A DNA stretch of 64,000 nt. It comes from Hasllibacter sp. MH4015 (GTDB lineage Bacteria; Pseudomonadota; Alphaproteobacteria; Rhodobacterales; Rhodobacteraceae). Positions 10,030 to 18,282 of the stretch are shown here, in pieces (within the stretch, counting starts at the first letter, position 1; every line of letters starts with the position of its first letter). The notes under the pieces were generated by a model. It was not told the origin of the DNA. It saw only the letters and a program-made list of their open reading frames with translations, and searched no databases. The stretch covers positions 248,001 to 312,000 of the forward strand of contig NZ_JAHTBK010000001.1 in NCBI RefSeq assembly GCF_020177575.1, read 5' to 3'. The position numbers and the translations under genes were made by a program.

Positions 10030-10080
10030 CCGGGGCCTTGGCCGGGGATCCAACCGTTGCAAACCCGGGCCAAGGCCCGG
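10030..10080. repeat. REP-like pair of GC-rich palindromes in inverted orientation
   Basis: CCGGGGCCTTGGCCGGGG (10030-10047) and CCGGGCCAAGGCCCGG (10065-10080) are near reverse complements of each other and each can form its own hairpin. They lie just beyond the stop codon of a REP-associated transposase remnant, the usual position of REP elements. Confidence 0.65.
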
Positions 10081-10098
10081 TCTACGCTCTCACGCCAT

Positions 10099-10233
10099 CT
10101 ACCCAAACGCCCTCATCGGCTCATCCCCACACCATTCCGCCTCAACCCGCCGCAACCGCATATCCCGATGAATCGACGACGCCGCCCAATCGGCAGGCCT
10201 CTCGACATACCCATGCTTCACCGGGTTCAACCA
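10099..10233 (-). pseudogene. C-terminal remnant of a REP-associated tyrosine transposase (RAYT, IS200-like)
   Basis: On the minus strand a 44-codon frame ending in TAG at 10101-10099 encodes WLNPVKHGYVERPADWAASS and then IHRDMRLRRVEAEW. The NPVKHGYVxRPxDWxxSS pattern is the conserved C-terminus of RAYT/Y1 transposases. An in-frame TAA just upstream and the lack of the catalytic HUH and Tyr parts show it is a fragment. RAYTs mobilise REP sequences, and REP-like hairpins lie on both sides. Confidence 0.75.
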
Positions 10234-10385
10234 GCATTAGCAAATATGCGCCCCCAGGTCGTGATCATGGCCAAGCACAGCCACCGACGGGCCTGGGCGC
10301 GGCGATCGAAACCTCTCTTCGTGGCACTTTATCCCAGCCACACCAGCACTCCCCAACAATGCAGCACCAAGCCCAACCAAATCGC

Positions 10386-10429
10386 CGGGCCCGGGGCAGG
10401 CCCGTCGATGGCGGGGCGGGCAAGCCCGC
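10386..10429. repeat. Second REP-like hairpin cluster
   Basis: CGGGCC (10386-10391)/GGCCCG (10399-10404) and GCGGGC (10416-10421)/GCCCGC (10424-10429) form two closely spaced GC hairpins, the second with an AA loop. Together with 10030-10080 they bracket the transposase remnant. Between 10234 and 10385 I see no gene. Confidence 0.55.
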
Positions 10430-10501
10430 TGTTAACCCGCTTGCGCACTACCGAATGAACGTTGAGATTGCGCACCGAAATACACCAGCTACGCTGCCCC
10501 C

Positions 10502-10957
10502 ATGCGCCACCTCCTCCCACTCCTCCTCGCCTTGACCCTCACCCACCCGGCCCACGCCGACGACACCCCCACCGTCGCCGACGACATCAACGCCCTGAAC
10601 GAGGCGCTCCAGATCCTCCTCACTGACCCCGGAGACACCTTCGCGGACCCAGATGGCACGCCGCCCGACATCACCATCTCCCTCCGCGCCCAAGCTGGCA
10701 CCTGGTCCACCGACGACGCGCCCCTCACCGATGGCCGCCTCTCCCTCCCCGTCGACACCGCAATCGCCCTGCACATCATGGCGATGGACCTGATATACGA
10801 GATGTCCTTCCCCGACCTCCAACTGGAATTCGAGGCCATCCCCGGCCGTCTGGAGGTCGTCTACATCCGCTTCGCCCAGACCGGCCAATATGCCGGAAAT
10901 TGCGCCTATACCTGCGGTTCCGCGGGTGCGCCCCTCGTTTTCGACGTGCGCAACTAA
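10502..10957 (+). CDS. Secreted COX2-like cupredoxin with incomplete CuA site (151 aa)
   Basis: Signal peptide MRHLLPLLLALTLTHPAHA. Residues about 84-139 align by eye with the CuA region of cytochrome oxidase subunit II: VDTAIALHIMAMDLIYEMSF corresponds to the V(N)TxVRLHxxxxDVIHSFWVP strand pair, EAIPGR to DAVPGR, and AGNCAYTCG to RGQCxELCG. Only the two CuA cysteines (134, 138) remain. The first His is Tyr99, the Glu is Tyr136, and the downstream His and Met positions are Gly142 and Leu145. No membrane anchor follows the signal. It probably cannot hold a normal CuA centre; a copper-chaperone, redox or structural role is inference. Confidence 0.6.
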   Translation: MRHLLPLLLALTLTHPAHADDTPTVADDINALNEALQILLTDPGDTFADPDGTPPDITISLRAQAGTWSTDDAPLTDGRLSLPVDTAIALHIMAMDLIYEMSFPDLQLEFEAIPGRLEVVYIRFAQTGQYAGNCAYTCGSAGAPLVFDVRN

Positions 10958-11047
10958 GGGCCGACCCACCCGAAAAACGGCTGGCAAATCCTTACCAAAG
11001 CCTTAACAGAGTCCCTCATTCCAAACAAAAACAATCACTTAACCCCA

Positions 11048-11063
11048 TTATCACGCGTGATAA
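11048..11063. promoter_or_regulatory. 16-bp perfect palindrome TTATCACGCGTGATAA upstream of cspA
   Basis: Perfect inverted repeat flanked by CCCCA and CCCC in the 302-base gap between the COX2-like gene and cspA. Its size and symmetry fit a dimeric regulator site. The cognate regulator is unknown. The rest of 10958-11259 has no gene and probably forms the long cspA leader. Confidence 0.5.
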
Positions 11064-11259
11064 CCCCTCGGCTCCATTCCGCCGACCGGTCTCATTTTCC
11101 TTGCCTTTCGCCGCGATCCGCCCCATATGCAGCCCTGCGACCGTTACCGCACCTCGTCCGCTGTCTCCTCTACCAAGGCCTCAGTCTCGATCTGCTACCC
11201 AACTGACGCCACGCCGCCGCACGCACGCGGGCGGAACTAAATGACTTAGGAGACACACG

Positions 11260-11466
11260 ATGGCCAATGGCACCGTGAAATGGTTCAACTCTACCAAAGG
11301 CTTCGGCTTCATCGCACCCGAGACGGGCGGCAAGGACGTGTTCGTGCACATCTCGGCCGTTGAGCGTTCGGGCCTGACCGGCCTCGCCGACAACCAGAAA
11401 GTGACATACGATCTGGAAGCCGGCCGTGACGGTCGCGAAAGCGCGGTGAACCTGCAGCTCGTCTGA
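11260..11466 (+). CDS. cspA: Cold-shock protein (CspA family)
   Basis: 68 aa single cold-shock domain with RNP1 KGFGFI and RNP2 VFVHI motifs and the N-terminal GTVKWFN strand. Binds single-stranded RNA/DNA and melts RNA structure. A TTAGGAGAC ribosome site precedes ATG. The long untranslated leader and a strong terminator after the gene indicate a monocistronic unit. Confidence 0.95.
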   Translation: MANGTVKWFNSTKGFGFIAPETGGKDVFVHISAVERSGLTGLADNQKVTYDLEAGRDGRESAVNLQLV

Positions 11467-11491
11467 GCCCGCAGCTTCATGCGAAACGATT

Positions 11492-11523
11492 GGCGCGCCC
11501 GGCTTCGGACGCGCCTTTTTTTT
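11492..11523 (+). terminator. Intrinsic terminator of cspA
   Basis: GGCGCG...CGCGCC stem (with inner CCG/CGG) followed directly by eight T residues, about 25 bases after the cspA stop. Confidence 0.92.
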
Positions 11524-11554
11524 GACCGGACGTCCGGGGGGGGCGAAAACCCGT

Positions 11555-12967
11555 TCAGGTCCGGTCGTAGATATCCTCGTAACGGGTGATGTCATCCTCA
11601 CCCAGATAGCTGCCGGTCTGCACCTCGATTAGGTACATCGGCAGGTGGCCACGATTGGCCATGCGGTGTTTCGCGCCGAGGGGGATGTAGACGCTCTCGT
11701 TCTCGGTGACGAGCTTCACGTCGTCCCCGATCGTGACTTCTGCCGTCCCCTCCACCACGATCCAATGCTCCGACCGGTGCATATGACTTTGCAGTGACAA
11801 CACGCCGCCGGGTTTGACCTTGATGCGTTTGACCTGGAACCGGCCCCCGGCGCACAGCGTCTCATACCAACCCCACGGTCGGTGAAAGCGCGGGTAATCG
11901 TCGGCTTGAGCCGTCTTGGCCGCGCGCAGATTTGCCACGATCGCCTTGACGTCCTGCGCACGAGATTTGTCCGCGACCAGCACCGCATCGCGCATCGCAA
12001 CGGCGACCGTGTTCGTCAGACCAAGGCCCACGAGATGGATATTCTCATCCTCCGAGCGAAGGTAGGATTCCGAGCAGTCGAGCGCGGTGACGGACCCATC
12101 CGTGACCATGCCGTCCGCGTCCGGCTCCAATGCCTGCCACAGCGCGTCCCAGGAGCCGAGGTCGGACCAGCCGCCGTCGAAGGGGACCGCCGCGACACGG
12201 GCCACGTTTTCCATGATCGCATAGTCGAAGGAGATTGCGCGGGCCTCCGAATAGGGGCCGGGGGCGAGGCGCAGGAAGCCCAGGTCTTCTTTCCCCTGCG
12301 CCACGGCGGCGGTGCAGGGCTCCACGAGGTCCGGCGCATGGTCCGCGAAGGCTGCCAGCACGTCGCGCACGGTGAAGGCGAAAATGCCGCCGTTCCAGAG
12401 GTAACGTCCCGCCGTCACCATCTGCTCGGCGGTCGCACGGTCGGGCTTTTCGCGGAAGCTGCGGACGAGGTTGGGACGTTCCGGATCGGGTGGGCCGGTC
12501 AGTTCGAGATAGCCATAGCCCGTTTCGGCCCGTGTCGGCGGGATGCCGAGCGTGACCATGGTGCCGTCCTGCGTGGCCCCGACGGCAACATCCAATGCCC
12601 TGTGGAAGGCAGCCAGGTCGCCGATCACGTGATCGGACGGGGCCACCAGCATCACGGCATCTGGCGTGTCCTTTAACAGCAGGGCCGCCGCAAGGATCGC
12701 GGGTGCGGTATCGCGGGTATCCGGTTCGATTACCACGCGCGCGTCGGTCAGGCCAATCGCGGCCGCCTGCTCCGTCGCCATGAAGCGGAATTCGTCGCCC
12801 GTCATCACCAAGGGGGCGGAGAATTGCGGGCCGGTCAAGCGCCGCAGGGTCATCTGGTAAAGGCTCTCGTCGCCAAGAAGATTGGTGAATTGTTTGGGAT
12901 ACGCCTTGCGCGACGCTGGCCAGAGCCGGGTTCCCGAACCGCCGCACAAAATGACCGGTACAATCAT
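11555..12967 (-). CDS. manC: Mannose-1-phosphate guanylyltransferase/mannose-6-phosphate isomerase
   Basis: About 470 aa from ATG 12967; the N-terminus MIVPVILCGGSGTRLWPASR contains the nucleotidyltransferase signature. The first about 350 residues are the GDP-mannose pyrophosphorylase domain (FREKPD motif visible). The C-terminal about 120 residues are a type II mannose-6-phosphate isomerase cupin (SLQSHMHRSEHWIVVEGTAEV, then NESVYIPLGAKHRMAN). It makes GDP-mannose for surface polysaccharide. No polysaccharide genes adjoin it here. Convergent with cspA. Confidence 0.93.
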   Translation of the reverse strand: MIVPVILCGGSGTRLWPASRKAYPKQFTNLLGDESLYQMTLRRLTGPQFSAPLVMTGDEFRFMATEQAAAIGLTDARVVIEPDTRDTAPAILAAALLLKDTPDAVMLVAPSDHVIGDLAAFHRALDVAVGATQDGTMVTLGIPPTRAETGYGYLELTGPPDPERPNLVRSFREKPDRATAEQMVTAGRYLWNGGIFAFTVRDVLAAFADHAPDLVEPCTAAVAQGKEDLGFLRLAPGPYSEARAISFDYAIMENVARVAAVPFDGGWSDLGSWDALWQALEPDADGMVTDGSVTALDCSESYLRSEDENIHLVGLGLTNTVAVAMRDAVLVADKSRAQDVKAIVANLRAAKTAQADDYPRFHRPWGWYETLCAGGRFQVKRIKVKPGGVLSLQSHMHRSEHWIVVEGTAEVTIGDDVKLVTENESVYIPLGAKHRMANRGHLPMYLIEVQTGSYLGEDDITRYEDIYDRT

Positions 12968-13155
12968 GACAACGGGTCCCTCTGGCTGGATCGGCCACGC
13001 TTGCAACTTGTCGCAAAGGCGCGCCGATGGCTAGTCACCGGGCGACGGTCGTCCCCCGCATGGCCAGCACCTTCACGCAATCGAAACAATATAAGGTTAA
13101 TGCGGGGAAAATGAGCCACCCCGCCCGACGCGCTGGCGACGAACGGGGGTGGAGG

Positions 13156-13359
13156 TCAATCGTCGAGGACGAATGTAACCTTCAAGGTCACGCGATACTC
13201 GTCGATCTTGCCCTTCTTGACCGTGACCTTCTGGTCCTGAACCCAGGCACCTTGCACCTTGTTGAGGGTCTTGCAGGCGCGGGCGATTCCCTTCTGGACG
13301 GCGTCGTCGAAGCTTTTGCTGGACGAGGCGATGATTTCCGTGATGCGAGCAACGCTCAT
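13156..13359 (-). CDS. Dodecin family flavin-binding protein
   Basis: 67 aa from ATG 13359, chosen because GGAGA sits about six bases upstream, whereas the ATG at 13365 would be too close. The whole length is the dodecin fold (VARITEIIASSSKSFDDAVQ, KTLNKVQGAWVQDQKV, VTLKVTFVLDD); the conserved Trp in GAWVQDQ stacks on flavin in known dodecins. Dodecamers store or sequester riboflavin/FMN. It stands alone, reading toward manC. Confidence 0.92.
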   Translation of the reverse strand: MSVARITEIIASSSKSFDDAVQKGIARACKTLNKVQGAWVQDQKVTVKKGKIDEYRVTLKVTFVLDD

Positions 13360-13593
13360 TTTCATTCTCCGATCTGGTGAATTCAGGCCCGATACGCGGG
13401 CCGAAGGGGGCCATCCTAGCACGATTGGCCATTTTGCGCCTAGCCCGGCATGCAATCGGCCAACTTCCGCCAAGCGCCTGAAATTGGGGAGGAATGTGCG
13501 TCAGCTATCGGATAGCAGGGCGCCGATATTGTGTGGCGAAACCCAGGCGAGTGATGGTGGAGCCACATTGAAACCAACCCACTGGATCACATT

Positions 13594-13701
13594 ATGACCC
13601 GCCCTGCAAAAGCGCCCAAGAAAGTCCTTCGCCCTGCATCCCCGATCCCCGGACGCCCGATGCCCGCACCGTTCAAGTTTACCGATTGGGCGGCCATCTG
13701 A
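13594..13701 (+). CDS. FTDWAAI microprotein, copy 1 (35 aa)
   Basis: ATG 13594 to TGA 13699-13701. The N-terminal part is basic and Pro-rich (TRPAKAPKKVLRPASP), ending PFKFTDWAAI exactly at the stop. A second ORF 104 bases downstream ends in the same motif, PFRFTDWAAI. Between the two copies the shared codons differ mainly at third positions (TTT/TTC, GCG/GCC, GCC/GCG) with one Lys/Arg change, which supports translation. No known family is recognised. The ribosome site is weak (GGATCAC). Confidence 0.6.
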   Translation: MTRPAKAPKKVLRPASPIPGRPMPAPFKFTDWAAI

Positions 13702-13804
13702 GTTCACGCCGATATGCGCCGGGGGGCCATGTCAAGTGGGCAGACCTGCCACAGACAGGGACGGGCCCGCGGCGTAAGTTGGGATCACGAAAGGACCCCT
13801 CACC

Positions 13805-13888
13805 ATGACTCCGCGCCACACCGTTCCGCATAAGCAACGCAAGCCCCGTCCGACCCCGTTCAGGTTCACCGATTGGGCCGCGATCTGA
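13805..13888 (+). CDS. FTDWAAI microprotein, copy 2 (27 aa)
   Basis: ATG 13805 behind AAAGGAC, TGA 13886-13888. The product starts MTPRHTVPHKQRKPRPTP and ends FRFTDWAAI: a basic, Pro-rich N-terminus and the same C-terminus as the ORF at 13594. Strongly basic with one Trp; no signal peptide or membrane helix. Likely a tandem paralogue. Possible roles include binding nucleic acid or docking to a partner through the invariant C-terminus; this is inference only. Confidence 0.6.
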   Translation: MTPRHTVPHKQRKPRPTPFRFTDWAAI

Positions 13889-13980
13889 GACCCTGACGGG
13901 TTTGCTACACGAACTTTCCCCGTGCACCGGCACGCAGGACGCCCCATCTTTCTCCCGTTGCCGCGATCCATGCGGTCCGA

Positions 13981-14166
13981 TCAGAAGCGGAAAGAGACGA
14001 CGAGGGCCACGGCGATGATCATGATTGCCCAGATGCAGAAGATCATCGCGATCCGGCCGAAGAACAGCCATTCGCGCACATCCTCGTCGTCGGACACGCG
14101 CGCGACCTTGCTGTTGGCCGCCATCGCGGAAATCCGCGCCTTGATCTTCTCGTCCATATTGGCCAT
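13981..14166 (-). CDS. Small single-helix membrane protein (61 aa)
   Basis: Start at ATG 14166 because GGAGG lies six bases upstream (TTTGGAGGCTCGAAATG). A charged amphipathic N-terminus (MDEKIKARISAMAANSKVAR, then SDDEDVREW) is followed by one helix (about residues 34-58, FFGRIAMIFCIWAIMIIAVAL) and a short SFRF tail. Family unknown; the layout suggests an inner-membrane protein with a cytoplasmic N-terminal helix. Confidence 0.7.
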   Translation of the reverse strand: MANMDEKIKARISAMAANSKVARVSDDEDVREWLFFGRIAMIFCIWAIMIIAVALVVSFRF

Positions 14167-14307
14167 TTCGAGCCTCCAAACCTCTGTCATCTCAGGAATT
14201 AGGGCAAGTGACCGCCCTTTCCACGGCTGGGGATCAAGATTGTTTTGCGCAATCTGAAAATCCCACTACCCTCCATCCCGACACATCCGCATAGGAGTTC
14301 CCGAACC

Positions 14308-14853
14308 ATGCGCAAGATTACCGCGACCCTGACCACGCTGGCCACCCTTGCCGCGCTCGCGACTGCCCCCGCTGCCCACGCGCAGGACGCGCGGGAGACG
14401 GCGTTCGTGATGGGCCTGATGGAATCGATGAACCAGCTGAGCGTGCGCTTCAATCGGGAGGTCTGTGGCTTCATCTTGCAAGATGCGGAGGGCAATTATT
14501 CGTCCACCAAGGTGTCGTGGGGCGGGGAGGCCAGCTGCGCCTCCCTCCCGCTGGAGCCGGGGATGCGCGCGGTGTCATCGTGGCACACCCATGCGGCCTG
14601 GGGCCTGGGCTATGACGGGGAGGTTCCGTCGATCCAGGACGTCGAAGGCGACATGCGGTTCGGCGTGAATGGCTGGGTCGGCACGCCGGGCGGGCGGTTG
14701 TGGTTCGTGGACGGCACGACCGGGTTCATGCGCCAGGTCTGCGGACGCGATTGCCTGCCGGTGGACCCGAATTTCTTCCCCGAAGAGCACGGCCCGGTGG
14801 CCGAGACCTACACGCTTGACGGCCTGTACCAGAGATTTGGCCGGTCGCGGTAA
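14308..14853 (+). CDS. Periplasmic DUF4329/JAMM-like putative metalloprotease (181 aa)
   Basis: ATG 14308 with AGGAG 10 bases upstream; signal peptide ending AAHA-QDA. The core carries an isopeptidase-like set of residues: Glu51 (REVCGF), HTH at 93-95, then PSIQD with Ser108 and Asp111, close to the JAMM pattern E...HxH...SxxD. A Cys pair (VCGRDC) lies near the C-terminus. This is the layout of DUF4329 domains in the JAB clan. A zinc hydrolase acting in the periplasm is inferred; the substrate is unknown. Confidence 0.65.
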   Translation: MRKITATLTTLATLAALATAPAAHAQDARETAFVMGLMESMNQLSVRFNREVCGFILQDAEGNYSSTKVSWGGEASCASLPLEPGMRAVSSWHTHAAWGLGYDGEVPSIQDVEGDMRFGVNGWVGTPGGRLWFVDGTTGFMRQVCGRDCLPVDPNFFPEEHGPVAETYTLDGLYQRFGRSR

Positions 14854-14862
14854 GGTTGGCGC

Positions 14863-14913
14863 TTGGGGGCCAGCCCCCAAACCCCCGAGGTATTTTTGAA
14901 GCAAAGATGGGCC
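14863..14913 (+). repeat. Intergenic hairpin repeat, copy 1
   Basis: TTGGGGGC/GCCCCCAA hairpin (14863-14880) followed by ACCCCCGAGGTATTTTTGAA and GCAAAGATGGG. The same about 50-base unit lies in the opposite orientation at 18218-18272. The stem and downstream TTTTT fit a terminator for the DUF4329 gene, but the conserved flank shows it is a dispersed repeat. Confidence 0.8.
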
Positions 14914-14946
14914 GTTACGGGGGACGTGGCGGCCCCTCTTCGTGGA

Positions 14947-15315
14947 TCATGGGAACGGCGCACCGATTTCGAGAATATGGCCGTCTGGATCGGTGGCGCG
15001 GAACAGGCGTCCACCCCAGGCCTGGATGCGGATCGGGTGGAGGATGTCGGTGGCCGCGGAGAGGCGGGTGAAGGCCCCGTCGAGGTCGCGCGTCTCGAAA
15101 TAGAAGATCGTGCGCGGATGCCCGGGCCTGTCCTGCATCGGGGCTGCACCGAAAATGTCAGCATGCAGGGCCTCTGCATCGTGAATGGCAAAGCCGGTCT
15201 CAAAACGCACAAAGGTGGGGTGGGCTTCCGCCACGCGGAGGCCCATCACATCTTCATAGAACCGAGTGGCGCGGTCGATGTCTGAAACGTAGGCCAGCGG
15301 ATTCGCGAAGCGCAT
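14947..15315 (-). CDS. VOC (glyoxalase/bleomycin-resistance) family protein
   Basis: 122 aa, one vicinal-oxygen-chelate domain of two beta-alpha-beta-beta-beta units: FANPLAYVSDIDRATRFYED at the start and RATDPDGHILEIGAP at the end, with a metal-ligand-type Glu in LEIG. Such small VOC proteins act as lyases, dioxygenases or resistance proteins; the substrate is not predictable. It follows gcvP by about 40 bases in the same direction and may be the last gene of that transcript. Confidence 0.82.
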   Translation of the reverse strand: MRFANPLAYVSDIDRATRFYEDVMGLRVAEAHPTFVRFETGFAIHDAEALHADIFGAAPMQDRPGHPRTIFYFETRDLDGAFTRLSAATDILHPIRIQAWGGRLFRATDPDGHILEIGAPFP

Positions 15316-15356
15316 CGGTTCATCCCGGCCAGTTTTCTGGTGTTCCGCAATCGCAG

Positions 15357-18191
15357 CTACTCCGCCGCTTCCATGTAATCCTCCACCGGGGGGCAGGTGC
15401 AGACAAGGTTGCGGTCACCGGCGACATTGTCCACGCGATTGACCGGCGGCCAGTATTTGTCGACCCGGAATGCGCCCGGCGGGAAGCAGCCCTGTTCCCG
15501 GCTATAGGCGCGGTCCCAGGTCTTGATCAGGTCCTCCATCGTGTGGGGGGCGTGGTGCAGCGGGCTGTCCTCGGGCGGGGTGCCGGCTTCCACCTCAGCG
15601 ATCTCGGCCCGGATCGCCCGCATCGCGGTGATGAACCGGTCCAATTCTGCCTTGGTCTCGGATTCCGTGGGCTCCACCATCAGGGTGCCGGCTACGGGCC
15701 AGCTCATCGTCGGCGCGTGGAAGCCGTGGTCCATCAGGCGCTTGGCGATGTCGTCCACGGTGATCCCCGCCTCGGCGAAGGGCCGGGTGTCGAGGATGCA
15801 TTCATGGGCCACGCGCCCCGTCTTGCCCTTGAAGAGGATGCCGTAGCCGTCCGACAGCCGGGCGGCGATGTAATTGGCGTTCAGGATCGCGACCTTGGTG
15901 GCCTGGGTGATGCCCACACCGCCCATCAGATGCACGTAAGCGTAGGAGATCGGCAAGATCGAGGCAGAGCCATAGGGGGCCGCCGAAACCGGCCCCTCCG
16001 TGCCACCGGTTTCCGGGTGGCCGGGCAGGTGCGGGGCCAGATGCGCCTTCACCCCGATGGGCCCCATGCCGGGGCCGCCGCCGCCATGGGGAATGCAGAA
16101 CGTCTTGTGGAGATTCAGGTGGCTGACATCCGCCCCCAGATCGCCGGGCTTCGACAGCCCCACCATGGCGTTGAGGTTCGCGCCATCGAGATAGACCTGG
16201 CCGCCGAATTCATGGGTGATCGCGCAGACATCGCGCACCGTCTCCTCGAACACGCCATGGGTGGAGGGATAGGTGATCATGCACGCGGCCAGCTTGTCAC
16301 CCGCCGCCTCCGCCTTGGCGCGGAAATCGTCCAGGTCGATATCCCCGTTTTCCGCCGACTTCACCACGACCACCTGCATCCCCGCCATCTGGGCGGAGGC
16401 CGGATTGGTGCCGTGGGCTGAGACCGGGATGAGGCACACATTACGCTCCGCATCGCTCTGCGACCGGTGATAAGCCGCGATGGTCAGAAGCCCCGCATAT
16501 TCGCCCTGCGCGCCGGAATTAGGCTGCATGGACATGGCGTCGTAGCCGGTGATCTCGCACAGTTTGGCGGAAAGATCCTCCAGCATCTCGGCATAGCCCT
16601 CAGCCTGATCGGCGGGGGCAAAGGGGTGCAGGCCCCCGAATTCCGGCCAGGTGATCGGAATCATCTCCACCGCCGCGTTCAGCTTCATGGTGCAGGAGCC
16701 GAGCGGAATCATCGCGCGATCGAGCGCAAGGTCGCGGTCCGACAGGCGGCGCATGTAGCGCATCATCTCGGACTCGGCGCGGTTCATGTGAAAAATCGGG
16801 TGGGTCAGGTAATCGGATTGGCGCAGCAGGTCGTCGGGGATGGCGTGAGCCTTGAGCTTGGGCGCGACAAGCACCCCGAAGGCGCGGCAGACGGCCTCGA
16901 TATGTGCATCGGTCGTGACCTCGTCCACAGCAATGCCGATCCGGTCCGCGCCCACGTCACGCAAGTTGATGCCCCGGGCCACAGCGGCGGCCATGATGCG
17001 CGACTGCTTGTCCCCGACCTCCACCGTGATCGTGTCGAAGAATGTGTCGTTCAGCGGCGCGAAGCCACCGGCGCGCAAGGATGCGGCCAGCCACGCGGCG
17101 CGCGTATGGACCCGCTCCGCGATAGCGCGCAGGCCGAGGGGGCCATGGAAGACTGCGTAGAAGCTGGCCATGACGGCCAGAAGCGCCTGGGCCGTGCAGA
17201 CATTCGAGGTCGCCTTCTCGCGGCGGATATGCTGTTCCCGCGTTTGGAGCGACAGGCGGTAAGCCTTGTGCCCGTGGCTGTCGATGGACACGCCGACGAT
17301 GCGCCCGGGCAGGGACCGCTTGAGCGCATCGCGGCATGACATGAACGCGGCATGCGGCCCGCCATAGCCAAGCGGCACGCCGAAACGTTGTGCCGAACCC
17401 ACCGCTATGTCCGCCCCCATGGCACCGGGCTCCTTCAGCAAGGTAAGCGACAGGAGGTCCGTCGCCACAATGGCCAGCGCGTTGGATGTGTGCAGGGCGT
17501 CGATCTGCGCCGATGGATCGGACAGGCCACCCAGCGTGCCGGGATACTGGAAGATCGCGCCAAAGACTGCCTCCGCCTCCAGCGCGTCGAGCGCGCCGGT
17601 GATGATCTCGATCCCGAGGGGGGCCGCGCGGGTCTCGATCACGGCGATCGTCTGGGGGTGGCAGTTTTCATCCACGAAAAACGCGCGCGCCTTGGATTTG
17701 GACGCGCGCTGCGCCATCACCATCGCCTCCGCCGCCGCGGTGCCTTCATCGAGCAGCGAGGCGTTGGCGACGTCGAGCCCAGTCAGGTCCGCCACCATGG
17801 TCTGGAAGTTCAACAAGGCCTCCAGCCGACCCTGCGCGATCTCGGGCTGATAGGGGGTGTAGGCGGTGTACCAGGCCGGGTTCTCCAGCACGTTGCGCTG
17901 GATTGCGGGCGGGGTGTGGGTGTTGGAATAGCCCTGTCCGATCATCGAAATCATCGGCTTGTTCTTGGCCGCGATCGCGCGCATATGCTCCAGCAATTCC
18001 GCTTCCGACAGGGCCGGCCAATCCAGCGCGCCTGCCTGCCGGATGGAGGCGGGCACGGTGTCGTCGATCAACGCATCGAGGCTTTCGGTCCCCACCACGG
18101 CAAGCATCTCCTCCATCTCGGACGGGGACGGGCCGATATGGCGGCGATTGGCGAAATCGGTCGGGTCGTAATCGGTGGTCGTCCAGGGCAT
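15357..18191 (-). CDS. gcvP: Glycine dehydrogenase (decarboxylating), P protein of glycine cleavage
   Basis: 944 aa from ATG 18191 with AAGGAG upstream; a longer frame reaching into the intergenic repeat is not credible. Both halves of the fused P protein are present; the PLP-binding lysine is in [15 protein letters not shown] (about Lys696). Catalyses PLP-dependent glycine decarboxylation with transfer of aminomethyl to the lipoyl arm of GcvH. Third gene of gcvT-gcvH-gcvP, separated from gcvH by a hairpin repeat. Confidence 0.96.
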   Translation of the reverse strand: MPWTTTDYDPTDFANRRHIGPSPSEMEEMLAVVGTESLDALIDDTVPASIRQAGALDWPALSEAELLEHMRAIAAKNKPMISMIGQGYSNTHTPPAIQRNVLENPAWYTAYTPYQPEIAQGRLEALLNFQTMVADLTGLDVANASLLDEGTAAAEAMVMAQRASKSKARAFFVDENCHPQTIAVIETRAAPLGIEIITGALDALEAEAVFGAIFQYPGTLGGLSDPSAQIDALHTSNALAIVATDLLSLTLLKEPGAMGADIAVGSAQRFGVPLGYGGPHAAFMSCRDALKRSLPGRIVGVSIDSHGHKAYRLSLQTREQHIRREKATSNVCTAQALLAVMASFYAVFHGPLGLRAIAERVHTRAAWLAASLRAGGFAPLNDTFFDTITVEVGDKQSRIMAAAVARGINLRDVGADRIGIAVDEVTTDAHIEAVCRAFGVLVAPKLKAHAIPDDLLRQSDYLTHPIFHMNRAESEMMRYMRRLSDRDLALDRAMIPLGSCTMKLNAAVEMIPITWPEFGGLHPFAPADQAEGYAEMLEDLSAKLCEITGYDAMSMQPNSGAQGEYAGLLTIAAYHRSQSDAERNVCLIPVSAHGTNPASAQMAGMQVVVVKSAENGDIDLDDFRAKAEAAGDKLAACMITYPSTHGVFEETVRDVCAITHEFGGQVYLDGANLNAMVGLSKPGDLGADVSHLNLHKTFCIPHGGGGPGMGPIGVKAHLAPHLPGHPETGGTEGPVSAAPYGSASILPISYAYVHLMGGVGITQATKVAILNANYIAARLSDGYGILFKGKTGRVAHECILDTRPFAEAGITVDDIAKRLMDHGFHAPTMSWPVAGTLMVEPTESETKAELDRFITAMRAIRAEIAEVEAGTPPEDSPLHHAPHTMEDLIKTWDRAYSREQGCFPPGAFRVDKYWPPVNRVDNVAGDRNLVCTCPPVEDYMEAAE

Positions 18192-18217
18192 GGGGCGCTC
18201 CTTGGGACGGGCATGGG

Positions 18218-18272
18218 CCCATCTTTGCTTCAGAAATACCTCGGGGGGTTTGGGGGGCTGGCCCCCCATGGA
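18218..18272 (-). repeat. Intergenic hairpin repeat, copy 2
   Basis: On the minus strand: GGGGGGCCAGCCCCCC hairpin, AAACCCCCCGAGGTATTTCT and GAAGCAAAGATGGG, matching copy 1 at 14863-14913 with a few changes. It lies between gcvH and gcvP inside the operon, so it may attenuate or stabilise the transcript rather than simply end it. Confidence 0.8.
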
Positions 18273-18282
18273 TCAAACGGGT

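Noticed and set aside
10012-10535. Plus-strand ORFs of 148 and 165 codons
   Set aside because: They are antisense to the transposase remnant and cross REP hairpins; Pro/Thr-rich products look like frame artefacts of GC-rich DNA.
15543-17339. Long plus-strand ORFs opposite gcvP
   Set aside because: Antisense shadows of a highly conserved gene; His/Arg/Gly-rich products are typical of antisense frames in GC-rich DNA.
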